A stretch of 43,169 bases of DNA. Source: Bdellovibrio sp. (GTDB lineage: Bacteria; Bdellovibrionota; Bacteriovoracia; Bacteriovoracales; Bacteriovoracaceae). The position numbers and the translations under genes were made by a program. This document shows positions 17,073 to 24,690 of the stretch, piece by piece. The notes under the pieces are model-generated. The model saw nothing but the letters and a program-made list of their open reading frames with translations, was not told the origin of the DNA and did not search any database. The number at the start of each line of letters is the position of its first letter. Positions within the stretch are counted from its first letter, which is position 1. The stretch covers positions 1 through 43,169 of the forward strand of contig DZBG01000010.1 in the NCBI GenBank assembly GCA_022729855.1, read 5' to 3'.

Positions 17073-18147
17073 TCTTTAAATCCTCTTTTGTATTATAAAT
17101 CCCTGGGCTCTTTAAGGTATCATCGCCAAGGTCACTTACACCTTCAAGAACATAGATATTTTCTCTCACTGGAACAAGAATGCGTCCATCCATATTAATA
17201 ATTTGAGAAACTTGTTCTAAATCACTCTTTATGACGACTTGTTTATTAACGAGATTAATCTGAGCGACTTCTGTTTGTTTTGAACCAATCTTACGATTAT
17301 GCTCTGTCGCTTTTACAAAATAGATAGAGTTTTCTAAGCAAACCATTCTTCCGATATCATTATCATCCGATTCATAAAGAGTGGTGAAATTATTTAAGCT
17401 ATAGCCTTGAGTATTTTTGCTCATGGCTATTTTGGAAAATGATCGAGTGTCGGTATAGGGAAACTCCCCATAGGCGAGATATGATTTACTTTGGCAAAGT
17501 TCTAGTCTGTTTCCTAGACGAGGAGACTTGTAAATCACTTGGGTTTTCTTTTTTGGGATATTGAGAGAGAGAATCGCTTCATAACCTTGCTCATTCATAT
17601 CAGTATAAACAACAGTCTCAGGATTGAGCATAACGACCTGAGGTTGAAAGAAAGGATTGTTTCTGTTTGAAAGTTTAATTTCAAAAGTCTTCTTCGTTTT
17701 TAATTGCTGAATCTGAATACTTCTCTCATAAGGCTTGTACCAAGAAATATATTCATCTACGAGATGGAGGCGAGGGAATCTTCCAATCCCCACTTCATAG
17801 AGAGTAATATTTCCTTTCGCGAGATAGGAAATCTGATGATTTTTCATTAGGTTCGGTTCGTTATGAAAATTAGGAATAGTTTCTAAAATTAGTTTTATTC
17901 CATTGTCAGAACTACTCATTTGAAAACTAGCATTTGAGTCAGTAGTCACAAAATCTTGATTTCTAAAATTGGTAGAAAGATTAAGCACACCGGGCTTTTT
18001 TTGATAATAAGTATAGCGTCCAGAGCTATCAATGAACTTTATATTTTGGAGAGCTTGTTTTGTCAGAAGACGTGGCAAGCTCTTCCCTGCAGCGAAGGCA
18101 AAATTTATTGAAACAAGAATAAGAAGTACAATCTTAGTATATGCCAT
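17062..18147 (-). CDS. Exported beta-rich protein, possibly propeller-like
   Basis: The 361-residue protein starts with a Sec signal peptide ending INFAFAAG. The mature chain is a succession of short beta strands with recurring patterns of the kind HLVDEYISWYKPY, TVVYTDMNEQGYEAIL, SYLAYGEFPYTD and NSIYFVKATEHN. These resemble the blades of a beta-propeller of the TolB/YncE shape. This is an impression of fold, not a family match. The start overlaps the stop region of the Cys-rich gene upstream by 14 bases, and its 3' end overlaps the next gene by 11. The three exported genes form one block. Confidence 0.72.
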   Translation of the reverse strand: MAYTKIVLLILVSINFAFAAGKSLPRLLTKQALQNIKFIDSSGRYTYYQKKPGVLNLSTNFRNQDFVTTDSNASFQMSSSDNGIKLILETIPNFHNEPNLMKNHQISYLAKGNITLYEVGIGRFPRLHLVDEYISWYKPYERSIQIQQLKTKKTFEIKLSNRNNPFFQPQVVMLNPETVVYTDMNEQGYEAILSLNIPKKKTQVIYKSPRLGNRLELCQSKSYLAYGEFPYTDTRSFSKIAMSKNTQGYSLNNFTTLYESDDNDIGRMVCLENSIYFVKATEHNRKIGSKQTEVAQINLVNKQVVIKSDLEQVSQIINMDGRILVPVRENIYVLEGVSDLGDDTLKSPGIYNTKEDLKIGL

Positions 18148-20089
18148 TTAATGTCCAAAGCCTGATAGGGTGTTGATTTTGATAGGCCTTAATTCCAGAG
18201 AAAATCTGGCTCCATCCAATAAGACGAGGTGCTTGAAGTGAATCCGCTCCCGTTCTTACCACTAAACTCATTGAACCTTCTTCCTCTACGATTCCATCAA
18301 TAAGAAGAGGAAGGACAGTACATTGATTTAAACTTTGAGCTCCAAAATAACTTGGAAGTAACTCCTCACCGCAGGCAATACCGTGGATAAGGCCCTTAGG
18401 GTGTTTTTTGAAAAACTCTCTCATCTTAGTCAGATTGCTGATTGAGACCCCATTCTTTTTATAGTCATGAGTGAGAATATAATTTTGAGAAAAACGCTCA
18501 TCCTGAATATTTAATGGAAAATAATTAAATGTTATTTTGTTCTTTTGTTTAATGAAAGTGACTTCGCGATCATTGAAGTAAACTTTGAAATCACAGTGTG
18601 AACTAAAACATGTTTCAGGTTGGTAAGAGATATAGCAGCCAGTTTTATATTCAAGCATATTAGGATTGAATGTTTTGCTGGTAATCATCTTACAAGTAAG
18701 ATTTCGATCTGCCGCTCGAGTACTTTTTAAAATTGTGGCCACAACATTAGTTAAAGATTCTGGTTTTCCTGGGTAGTCACCCATAATTGTTTTTAAACAA
18801 ACTTCTTTTTGGTTCACTCTGTCTTCATAACAAGTTTGAAGAGTCCACGTTTCATCTGTTTCAAATCGTTTAATGAAATCATAAGTAGCAGAGCTAGATC
18901 TCACCGAGCAAGGTCCTTGAACTGGCACCTCTGGAGTAGGCTCAAAATGTCTGTAGAGTCTCCCTAAATTCATGACTGCTTGTTGATCACTACTTCCAGC
19001 ACAGTCTCTATAATCAGCATTTAAGCTTGAGTAATTAAGGGCCTTAGATAATTGTTCGCAGTCCATCTGTGGAACAAGGCCTGCTTGAGGAGAATTAGGA
19101 AACATACATTTTTCAGGATTTCTTTTAATCTGATTGATACAAGTCTTGATACTCGCCACTGAAATTGCCCCATTGTCAGGCATATCAGCACAAAGCGGTC
19201 TTAAATAAAGATCACTCTTAGTTCCGTTTAAGACTTTCGACCAAAATGAAACACTTAAAAATTCATCGCAAAATAATTCTTCATCATCAAGATGGTTACA
19301 GAGAAGACTGAGATAATCTTTTTGAGAGACGTTAAGCTTTTTTTCTAAAATCTTGGCCAAGCTTGATCTGGCGGCTGCTTCTTTAAGATCTTTAATTGTA
19401 TTTGGCTTTTTAGAATCTTCCAGCACTTGATTTAATTGACATAAGTAAGCCGTTTTAGAATCTGAGAGCCACTCTAATAAAACATTATGGCACTGCTCAC
19501 GACTCACTGGGAGAGTGAATTGAGTTTTGGTAAGAACCGTGTCTAAATTTTTTACTTGGAATTGATTAATAAGTTTTTGAGTCTCGGGACAATCACTTAG
19601 GACTACTTTATTTAAGAAGTCTTTTTTATCAATAAGAGCTGACTCTCTTTCGCCTTCCTTGTTGATATAAGCAATATAAACATCTTGGATTGATCCACTG
19701 GTTGTTTTCACAAGGTCAGTGATAATTAAGTCGTAGAGGAAACATTTATTCTTGGAACCAAGTCTCAGAAAACCTGGATCAGAATGAAGAATAATAGAAT
19801 TTAAAAAATCAGGATCAAGGTCGATTTTTTGAATATCAGTTAAATCTTTAAGATTTTTTTTGTTTTTTGAAAGAAGCTCACCCTTCTTTGAAAATTTTTG
19901 CTCATCGATTTTGATAAGTTGCTCAAAGGTTTGAAACATCGCCGGATATTTTAAATCCTGAGACTTCACTTCAAGGGGAGATTCCAAATTTTGGGCGTGA
20001 GAATATGATGGATAAAGGTGCAGTCCAAGAAGGACCGCACCTAATATTTTATAAAACCGATTTTGCAAGAATAGAGGCCACATCTTCAA
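18134..20089 (-). CDS. Cysteine-rich exported protein (651 aa), unknown function
   Basis: The signal peptide lies within the first 32 residues (basic NRFYK, hydrophobic ILGAVLLGLHLY, end SHAQ). The mature protein has about 20 cysteines, an even number spread along the chain, which suits many disulfides in the periplasm or outside the cell. The last 110 residues (from about 540) form a compact segment with GLIHGIACGEELLPSYFGA, then SLVVRTG, and end LWTLNGIY. A protease-like or binding fold is possible but I cannot name it. The start codon lies 41 bases inside the end of the Fe-S oxidoreductase gene. GAGGA before the ATG supports it, and no later start would keep the signal peptide. Confidence 0.75.
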   Translation of the reverse strand: MKMWPLFLQNRFYKILGAVLLGLHLYPSYSHAQNLESPLEVKSQDLKYPAMFQTFEQLIKIDEQKFSKKGELLSKNKKNLKDLTDIQKIDLDPDFLNSIILHSDPGFLRLGSKNKCFLYDLIITDLVKTTSGSIQDVYIAYINKEGERESALIDKKDFLNKVVLSDCPETQKLINQFQVKNLDTVLTKTQFTLPVSREQCHNVLLEWLSDSKTAYLCQLNQVLEDSKKPNTIKDLKEAAARSSLAKILEKKLNVSQKDYLSLLCNHLDDEELFCDEFLSVSFWSKVLNGTKSDLYLRPLCADMPDNGAISVASIKTCINQIKRNPEKCMFPNSPQAGLVPQMDCEQLSKALNYSSLNADYRDCAGSSDQQAVMNLGRLYRHFEPTPEVPVQGPCSVRSSSATYDFIKRFETDETWTLQTCYEDRVNQKEVCLKTIMGDYPGKPESLTNVVATILKSTRAADRNLTCKMITSKTFNPNMLEYKTGCYISYQPETCFSSHCDFKVYFNDREVTFIKQKNKITFNYFPLNIQDERFSQNYILTHDYKKNGVSISNLTKMREFFKKHPKGLIHGIACGEELLPSYFGAQSLNQCTVLPLLIDGIVEEEGSMSLVVRTGADSLQAPRLIGWSQIFSGIKAYQNQHPIRLWTLNGIY

Positions 20090-22058
20090 CTTGTAAGTCC
20101 TCAGTTGTTTTAACTGTTCCTTTAGAGGAATTGAAGTTAATCATACAATATGAGCATGAAGTTGCAAGTTTCTCTACCTTAGTTTCACCAATTTGCTCTA
20201 AACGATTAAGAGCAAGGTGTTTACCTTCAGGTAGCTCATACCACATATTTCCTCCACCCATTCCGCAGCAGAGTGCTTTATCTTTATTTTTTTCCATTTC
20301 TTTCAGAGTGACCCCTGGAATTGATGTCAAAATATCACGTGGGGCATTGTATTCGCCGTGGTGACGTCCAAGATAACATGGATCATGGAATGTTAAATGG
20401 TCCTTAACTTCTTTAAGGGCCTTAATTTTTCCAGTACGAAGTAAGTCAGAAAGAAGTTCAGTATGGTGAACCGTCTCAAAAACCCCGTCTTCAAATTTTG
20501 CATATTCTTTTCCAATGGTATGCAGACAGTGAGGACAATGAGTCACAACTTTACCAAAATCGTATTGGTTCATATTGGCAATATTCTCAATGGCAATTTC
20601 ATAGAATGAGTACTCATCACCGAAACGACGAACAGGATCTCCGTTACATTTTTCAGTTTTCCCCATGACTGCAAAGCTTACACCGGCTTTTTTCATCAGA
20701 GCGATAGTATCTTTTACCACTTTTTGATTTGAGCCATCATAAGAGCCAGCACAACCCACGTAATAGAGGTAATCAACTTTTTTTCCAGCTTCAATAACTG
20801 GAACATCGAGTCCATCGGCCCACTTAAATCGATCGTCCTGAGCAATACCCCAAGGGTTACCCTGAGTTTTAATTTTGTTTACTGCATCGGCTGCTGCAGG
20901 AGGAAGGTCCCCCATAGTGAGTGCTTTATAACGTTTAAGATCCATGATTAATTGAACGTGTTCAATATTTGATGGACACTCTTCCATACAAGCACCACAA
21001 GTCGTACACGAATCAAGCTCGTTTGATGAGTACATTGGGTTTGTTTCATCCCAAATACTAAAATCAATAACTGGATTGGCATCAAGAGCATCACGCATCT
21101 TTGTCACAATCGTTTTTGGATTAAGAGGTTTGTCTGCAAGATTAGCTGGGCACACTTGAGTACAACGGCCGCACTCTACGCAGGCCTCAGTATCAAGACG
21201 CTCTTTCATTGTTAGTTCAGAAGATTTTCCTAAACCAAATGTTTCAGCATTCTCATTATTAAAATCCATAGGATTTAAAACGGCACCTCTTCTCGCTGGA
21301 GTGAGAAGGGCATTGAGTGGAAGGGCTAAAATATGGAAGAACTTTGTATGACCAATACTTGCGATAAAGGCCATAGTGTTAACCATATGGAAAAACCAAA
21401 GACCTCTGTAAGTCATGGCCCAAGCTGAATCACTGAGTCCGAATGTTGAAAACATTGAAGCAATGGCCCATCCAACTGGAGACCAACGTGCCTCACCTGC
21501 TGGCATTCCTGTTCCAAAAATACGAATTCCCTCAAGAGCAAAACCAATAACAACGAGTGCCAGAAGCATCCCATACATGAATTTTTCACTATTAGGTTTT
21601 GTGGCAGCAAGATAATCAGGTTTTTTAATATAGCGACGGTAGAAAGCTAGACTTAAGCCAAGGAGAATGAAGACACCACCAATATCGGCTAAAAATGAGA
21701 CCACAATATAAACTGGTCCATGAAAAACCTTGAAGGGAGTATCAAAATGAATGGCCACAAATTCAGTGGCAATCCATAAAGTGATGAATCCGTAAAAAAT
21801 CATCGAATGGAAAAGACCCACAAACGGATCACGTGTGACCTTACCTTGAAAAAAAATCGTTTTAAGGAAATTTTTAAAGTTAAGTTGTTTGGGTAGAATT
21901 TGTTTCCAATCTTTACCCTGAGTCACAAAGACGTATTTTTGGTAAAGACCTTTAGCAAATACTGCTGTGGCCAAAGCTAAACAGGCATACATGGCAATCT
22001 TCATCCACGCGGGGATGTTCCACATAATCTCTCTGGTAGCTTCTAAGCTCATGTCCAT
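20049..22058 (-). CDS. Membrane-bound Fe-S oxidoreductase, EtfD/FadF (HdrD-related) type
   Basis: The likely role is to pass electrons from electron-transfer flavoprotein, or a similar donor, to the quinone pool. The N-terminus is a five-helix cytochrome b/NarI-like domain (helices near 20, 90, 125, 170 and 228) with candidate heme histidines (H84, H113, H224, H237). Next come two ferredoxin [4Fe-4S] motifs, C293-x2-C-x2-C-x3-C and C351-x2-C-x2-C-x3-C. The C-terminal half holds two CCG-type domains (CPHCLH with HDPCYLGRHHGEY and LCCGMGGG, ending SCSYCMINF). This order is that of HdrD-like EtfD/FadF proteins. Start: ATG at 22058, just after AGGAGGCCGA; the longer frame opens with TTG at 22088 and lacks a ribosome site. 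It is first of a four-gene overlapping unit. Confidence 0.88.
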   Translation of the reverse strand: MDMSLEATREIMWNIPAWMKIAMYACLALATAVFAKGLYQKYVFVTQGKDWKQILPKQLNFKNFLKTIFFQGKVTRDPFVGLFHSMIFYGFITLWIATEFVAIHFDTPFKVFHGPVYIVVSFLADIGGVFILLGLSLAFYRRYIKKPDYLAATKPNSEKFMYGMLLALVVIGFALEGIRIFGTGMPAGEARWSPVGWAIASMFSTFGLSDSAWAMTYRGLWFFHMVNTMAFIASIGHTKFFHILALPLNALLTPARRGAVLNPMDFNNENAETFGLGKSSELTMKERLDTEACVECGRCTQVCPANLADKPLNPKTIVTKMRDALDANPVIDFSIWDETNPMYSSNELDSCTTCGACMEECPSNIEHVQLIMDLKRYKALTMGDLPPAAADAVNKIKTQGNPWGIAQDDRFKWADGLDVPVIEAGKKVDYLYYVGCAGSYDGSNQKVVKDTIALMKKAGVSFAVMGKTEKCNGDPVRRFGDEYSFYEIAIENIANMNQYDFGKVVTHCPHCLHTIGKEYAKFEDGVFETVHHTELLSDLLRTGKIKALKEVKDHLTFHDPCYLGRHHGEYNAPRDILTSIPGVTLKEMEKNKDKALCCGMGGGNMWYELPEGKHLALNRLEQIGETKVEKLATSCSYCMINFNSSKGTVKTTEDLQVEDVASILAKSVL

Positions 22059-22072
22059 TCGGCCTCCTAGGA

Positions 22073-22085
22073 CTGCACTGTGCAG
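22073..22085. promoter_or_regulatory. 13-bp palindrome in leader of the Fe-S oxidoreductase gene
   Basis: CTGCACTGTGCAG is a perfect inverted repeat around one central base, six bases upstream of the AGGAGG site on the - strand. It sits in the 99-base divergent gap and could be a regulator's operator (for example a TetR- or FadR-like protein). No regulator gene is in the window. Confidence 0.35.
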
Positions 22086-22097
22086 CAATTAAAGTGA

Positions 22098-22126
22098 TTA
22101 AACCTTAGTAAAAAAATGAATATACT
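22098..22126 (+). promoter_or_regulatory. Possible promoter of the 22158 gene
   Basis: TTAAAC (22098-22103) and TATACT (22121-22126) are separated by 17 bases. The -10 is good (5 of 6) and the -35 poor (3 of 6). The start codon follows after 31 bases with a CAGGATGGCAGG ribosome site. Confidence 0.4.
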
Positions 22127-22157
22127 AACCTTAATATTTTAATATCAGGATGGCAGG

Positions 22158-22781
22158 ATGGATAGTTCTTTCCTTATTTGGCCCAGTTTTGTGTTGGGTT
22201 TTTTTTCATTAATTTTGTTCACTAAAATGGTGGTTCAGTTTGGAGTCCCCAAACACCCATTAAAATTTTTTGGATATACCATTACTTTAAGTTGGACCAT
22301 GCTCTGGATAGGAGCAAGTTTAGTTCAATTGGATATTATGGACATGACAACTTGGGAGAGATGGAGAAGTGTTTTTCTCCTCTGGCCAGCGCTTGGAATG
22401 TTTATGGAAGCGGTTTCTCAAATGGGACAATTTTCTCAAATCCAGCAGAGAATTATGACAAGGCTTCCGATTATTGGGTCTCTTCTTGCTCTTTCGTTCA
22501 TGCCACAATGGGTGCCTTATTTAGTCGGAATATTTTTATTGTTAGTGGCCGCTATCTTTTTATTACATGTGGGGAAATTTCGTTTTCATAAGAGGATTTT
22601 TCTTAAATTTATCTTCTTTCTTGCACTCTCGGGACTATCGATCTTTTTTCCAGAAGTTTTACGCAGCTGGTTTTTGATGGTGGTATTATTAATCTCTAGT
22701 ATTTATTTTTTCTTACTACAAAACACATTTTGTGTGACGGCTCATCTAGAACAGTTTGAGGCCAGGGAGATAGGGGTATGA
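22158..22781 (+). CDS. Polytopic inner-membrane protein, unknown function
   Basis: The 207-residue protein is almost all membrane. Hydrophobic segments lie near residues 8-26, 37-55, 70-85, 100-135 (probably two), 148-164 and 170-188, giving six or seven helices. A short charged tail ends HLEQFEAREIGV. No substrate motif is visible. The ATG follows GGATGGCAGG. The stop overlaps the next gene's start (ATGA), so the membrane protein and the lipoprotein are probably made together. It is transcribed away from the Fe-S oxidoreductase. Confidence 0.75.
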   Translation: MDSSFLIWPSFVLGFFSLILFTKMVVQFGVPKHPLKFFGYTITLSWTMLWIGASLVQLDIMDMTTWERWRSVFLLWPALGMFMEAVSQMGQFSQIQQRIMTRLPIIGSLLALSFMPQWVPYLVGIFLLLVAAIFLLHVGKFRFHKRIFLKFIFFLALSGLSIFFPEVLRSWFLMVVLLISSIYFFLLQNTFCVTAHLEQFEAREIGV

Positions 22782-23797
22782 AGTTATTTTTGTTAATCAG
22801 TCTCATTCTTCTTGGAAGTTGTGCTCAGGTAACATCACTCAATTTAAGAAAGCATGAGTTTGGTCAGCAACCCAGTCGTATTATTTGGTTTCAAATTGCG
22901 GGCCTTGAAGAAGAACACTTGGCGATGATTCGTTTTTCTCAAGTTCAAAATGCACCAACATCTTTTGAAAATGCACTTTGTGTAGGAAAAACTTGGGATT
23001 ACTCACTCGCAAAATTAAGAAATTCCGCCTCTAACGAATTTATGTCTCAAGTCGTGGGTAAGAAAAGTATCAAAGGGTCTTGCGAGGACACAAATAACCG
23101 TGCAGTGTGGAGCTATCTTGCAACATCAGGTTACCGTACAGGAATCTTAGAGATCAAAGCCGATGAAAAAGAAAGCCTTATGTCTTTCGTTCCCTGCGAG
23201 AAAGGTCCCAATTTCTTAAAGACACTTCATATGTGGATAATGAGTAAGCCACCTGCAAATGCGTCTACGTTTCATTATGTAGAACCAATTGCAATGAAAG
23301 AGGATGTTGTGAATTATGATCGCAGTTGTGGAGTTAAAGGTTGTAGTGCTTCCATTGCCAATAACTATATGGCCATTTATGAAAGCTTTCAGAAAAACTC
23401 ATCAAAACATATTTTTATCGTGAGAGATTTCAGTTATTTAAAAGCACTTAAAGAAAAAAACTTTATTCTTGCACGAGATATTCTCAGAGACTTAGAAAAA
23501 ACTTTGGCCATCGCTCAAGAGAATGGAAGAAAACAAGGAAATCTCATTCTTGTGAGTACTGCTGAAACAATGCTAGTGGATTTTCCTGATCAGGGAGTAG
23601 GTTGGTACGATTTTGAAAAAGATGGAAGTAAGGCCACAGTTAAACGTCAAAAACTCATGAATACAGTCTTTGCTTACGGTGCCCGTTCAGAAAACTTTTG
23701 TGGAGTTTACGAAGGTGCATCATTACTTGAACGCATGTTAAGTGGACCTAAGCAGCAGGGACTTGAGTTCAAGTTCATTAATCCATTTAAGGATTAG
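22778..23797 (+). CDS. Lipoprotein resembling a degenerate alkaline-phosphatase-fold protein
   Basis: The signal peptide ends LLGSC with the lipid Cys at 15. The fold clues are the first strand IIWFQIAGLEEEH (residues 35-47, where the superfamily has a metal-binding Asp), the strand NLILVSTAETM near 256-266 (where active enzymes have a T-A-D-H metal motif) and the end VFAYGARSENFCGVYEGASLLERML, very like the C-terminus of bacterial alkaline phosphatases. The Asp/His metal ligands are replaced (TAET) and no clear nucleophile is seen, so it is probably a catalytically dead relative acting as a binding or structural protein. It overlaps the membrane gene by 4 bases and the convergent Hsp33 gene by 4 bases. 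The family call is by eye. Confidence 0.68.
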   Translation: MKLFLLISLILLGSCAQVTSLNLRKHEFGQQPSRIIWFQIAGLEEEHLAMIRFSQVQNAPTSFENALCVGKTWDYSLAKLRNSASNEFMSQVVGKKSIKGSCEDTNNRAVWSYLATSGYRTGILEIKADEKESLMSFVPCEKGPNFLKTLHMWIMSKPPANASTFHYVEPIAMKEDVVNYDRSCGVKGCSASIANNYMAIYESFQKNSSKHIFIVRDFSYLKALKEKNFILARDILRDLEKTLAIAQENGRKQGNLILVSTAETMLVDFPDQGVGWYDFEKDGSKATVKRQKLMNTVFAYGARSENFCGVYEGASLLERMLSGPKQQGLEFKFINPFKD

Positions 23798-24624
23798 TGC
23801 ATCTTTAAATCATCTTCTGAAATTTTGTAATTTTTATGACAATAGTCACATTTAATTTCAAGAAATTCTTTACCTTCGAGTACTGCCGCATTGTCATTTC
23901 CATAGAGGGCCAAAACATTTTTTACCATGCGCTCTTTTGAACATGGACAGAAATAATTGATTTGGCGACTTCCCATATAGGCAAGGCCATGATCTTCAAA
24001 AGTTTTTACGATCACTTCAATATCTGAGTAAGATTTTTCAAAAACGCTGTGAAAAAATGGCATGTGCTTTTTAATATAATCAGCGCGAGAAGTGGATTCA
24101 TTCGTCACTAAATTTACATTTAGCTCAGGTAGCTTAGTGATCATGACACTTTGATCAGTGATATTGGCCACACTCACTTCACTGTTTGTTTGATAAGATT
24201 CCTCAAAAATTTGATTGAGAACTTCTTTTGTTTCAAGCTGCTTAAGATCAATAATTGACGTGTAGGGACTCTTATCATTAGCAAAACTTTTAGTGATGCG
24301 TGCTTTGCCGGTAAGTTTCATCGGAAACTGATTAAATTCTTCAGGTAACAAAAGTGTTCTCGTGTGTCCTGAATATGTGGTTTCAATTTTTAATCTGAAA
24401 TAAGGATCTTCAGAATCAATATAGATTCCTAGATTTTCTCCTGGTTTCAGAAAGAAAATCGCTGGCATAACGCCTAGAATGATCTCTCTGAAATAGGCAA
24501 ATCCACTACCTTGGATATTATGGATGAGTGCCAAGTCATAAATAAGTTTTTGTCCTTCAAGAAAATGCACGTTGAATCCATTTTTATGATCTAGAAAACT
24601 GTAAAGACGACTGACCTCTAACAT
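23794..24624 (-). CDS. hslO: Hsp33 redox-regulated chaperone
   Basis: Hsp33 is a cytoplasmic holdase switched on by oxidative unfolding. The 276-residue protein is close to the usual length (about 290). The zinc-binding redox switch is complete at the C-terminus: C226 and C228 in YFCPCSKERM, and C259 and C262 in IKCDYCHKNY. The N-terminal domain shows the expected LALIHNIQGSG-like segment and an ITKSFANDKSPY turn; the family's usual long glycine-rich stretches are less clear, so it is a divergent member. Start ATG with GGTGA 6 bases before. Divergent from the AddB-like gene with 66 bases between. Confidence 0.88.
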   Translation of the reverse strand: MLEVSRLYSFLDHKNGFNVHFLEGQKLIYDLALIHNIQGSGFAYFREIILGVMPAIFFLKPGENLGIYIDSEDPYFRLKIETTYSGHTRTLLLPEEFNQFPMKLTGKARITKSFANDKSPYTSIIDLKQLETKEVLNQIFEESYQTNSEVSVANITDQSVMITKLPELNVNLVTNESTSRADYIKKHMPFFHSVFEKSYSDIEVIVKTFEDHGLAYMGSRQINYFCPCSKERMVKNVLALYGNDNAAVLEGKEFLEIKCDYCHKNYKISEDDLKMH

Positions 24625-24690
24625 AATATTTCACCTTGAAGATTGGATGATGACCTTTTTACCCTAAAAGTTATAGAATGACTCCTGAAT

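Noticed and set aside
20005-20364. 119-codon open frame on the + strand
   Set aside because: It lies wholly antisense to the Fe-S oxidoreductase and the start of the Cys-rich gene, with no domain of its own.
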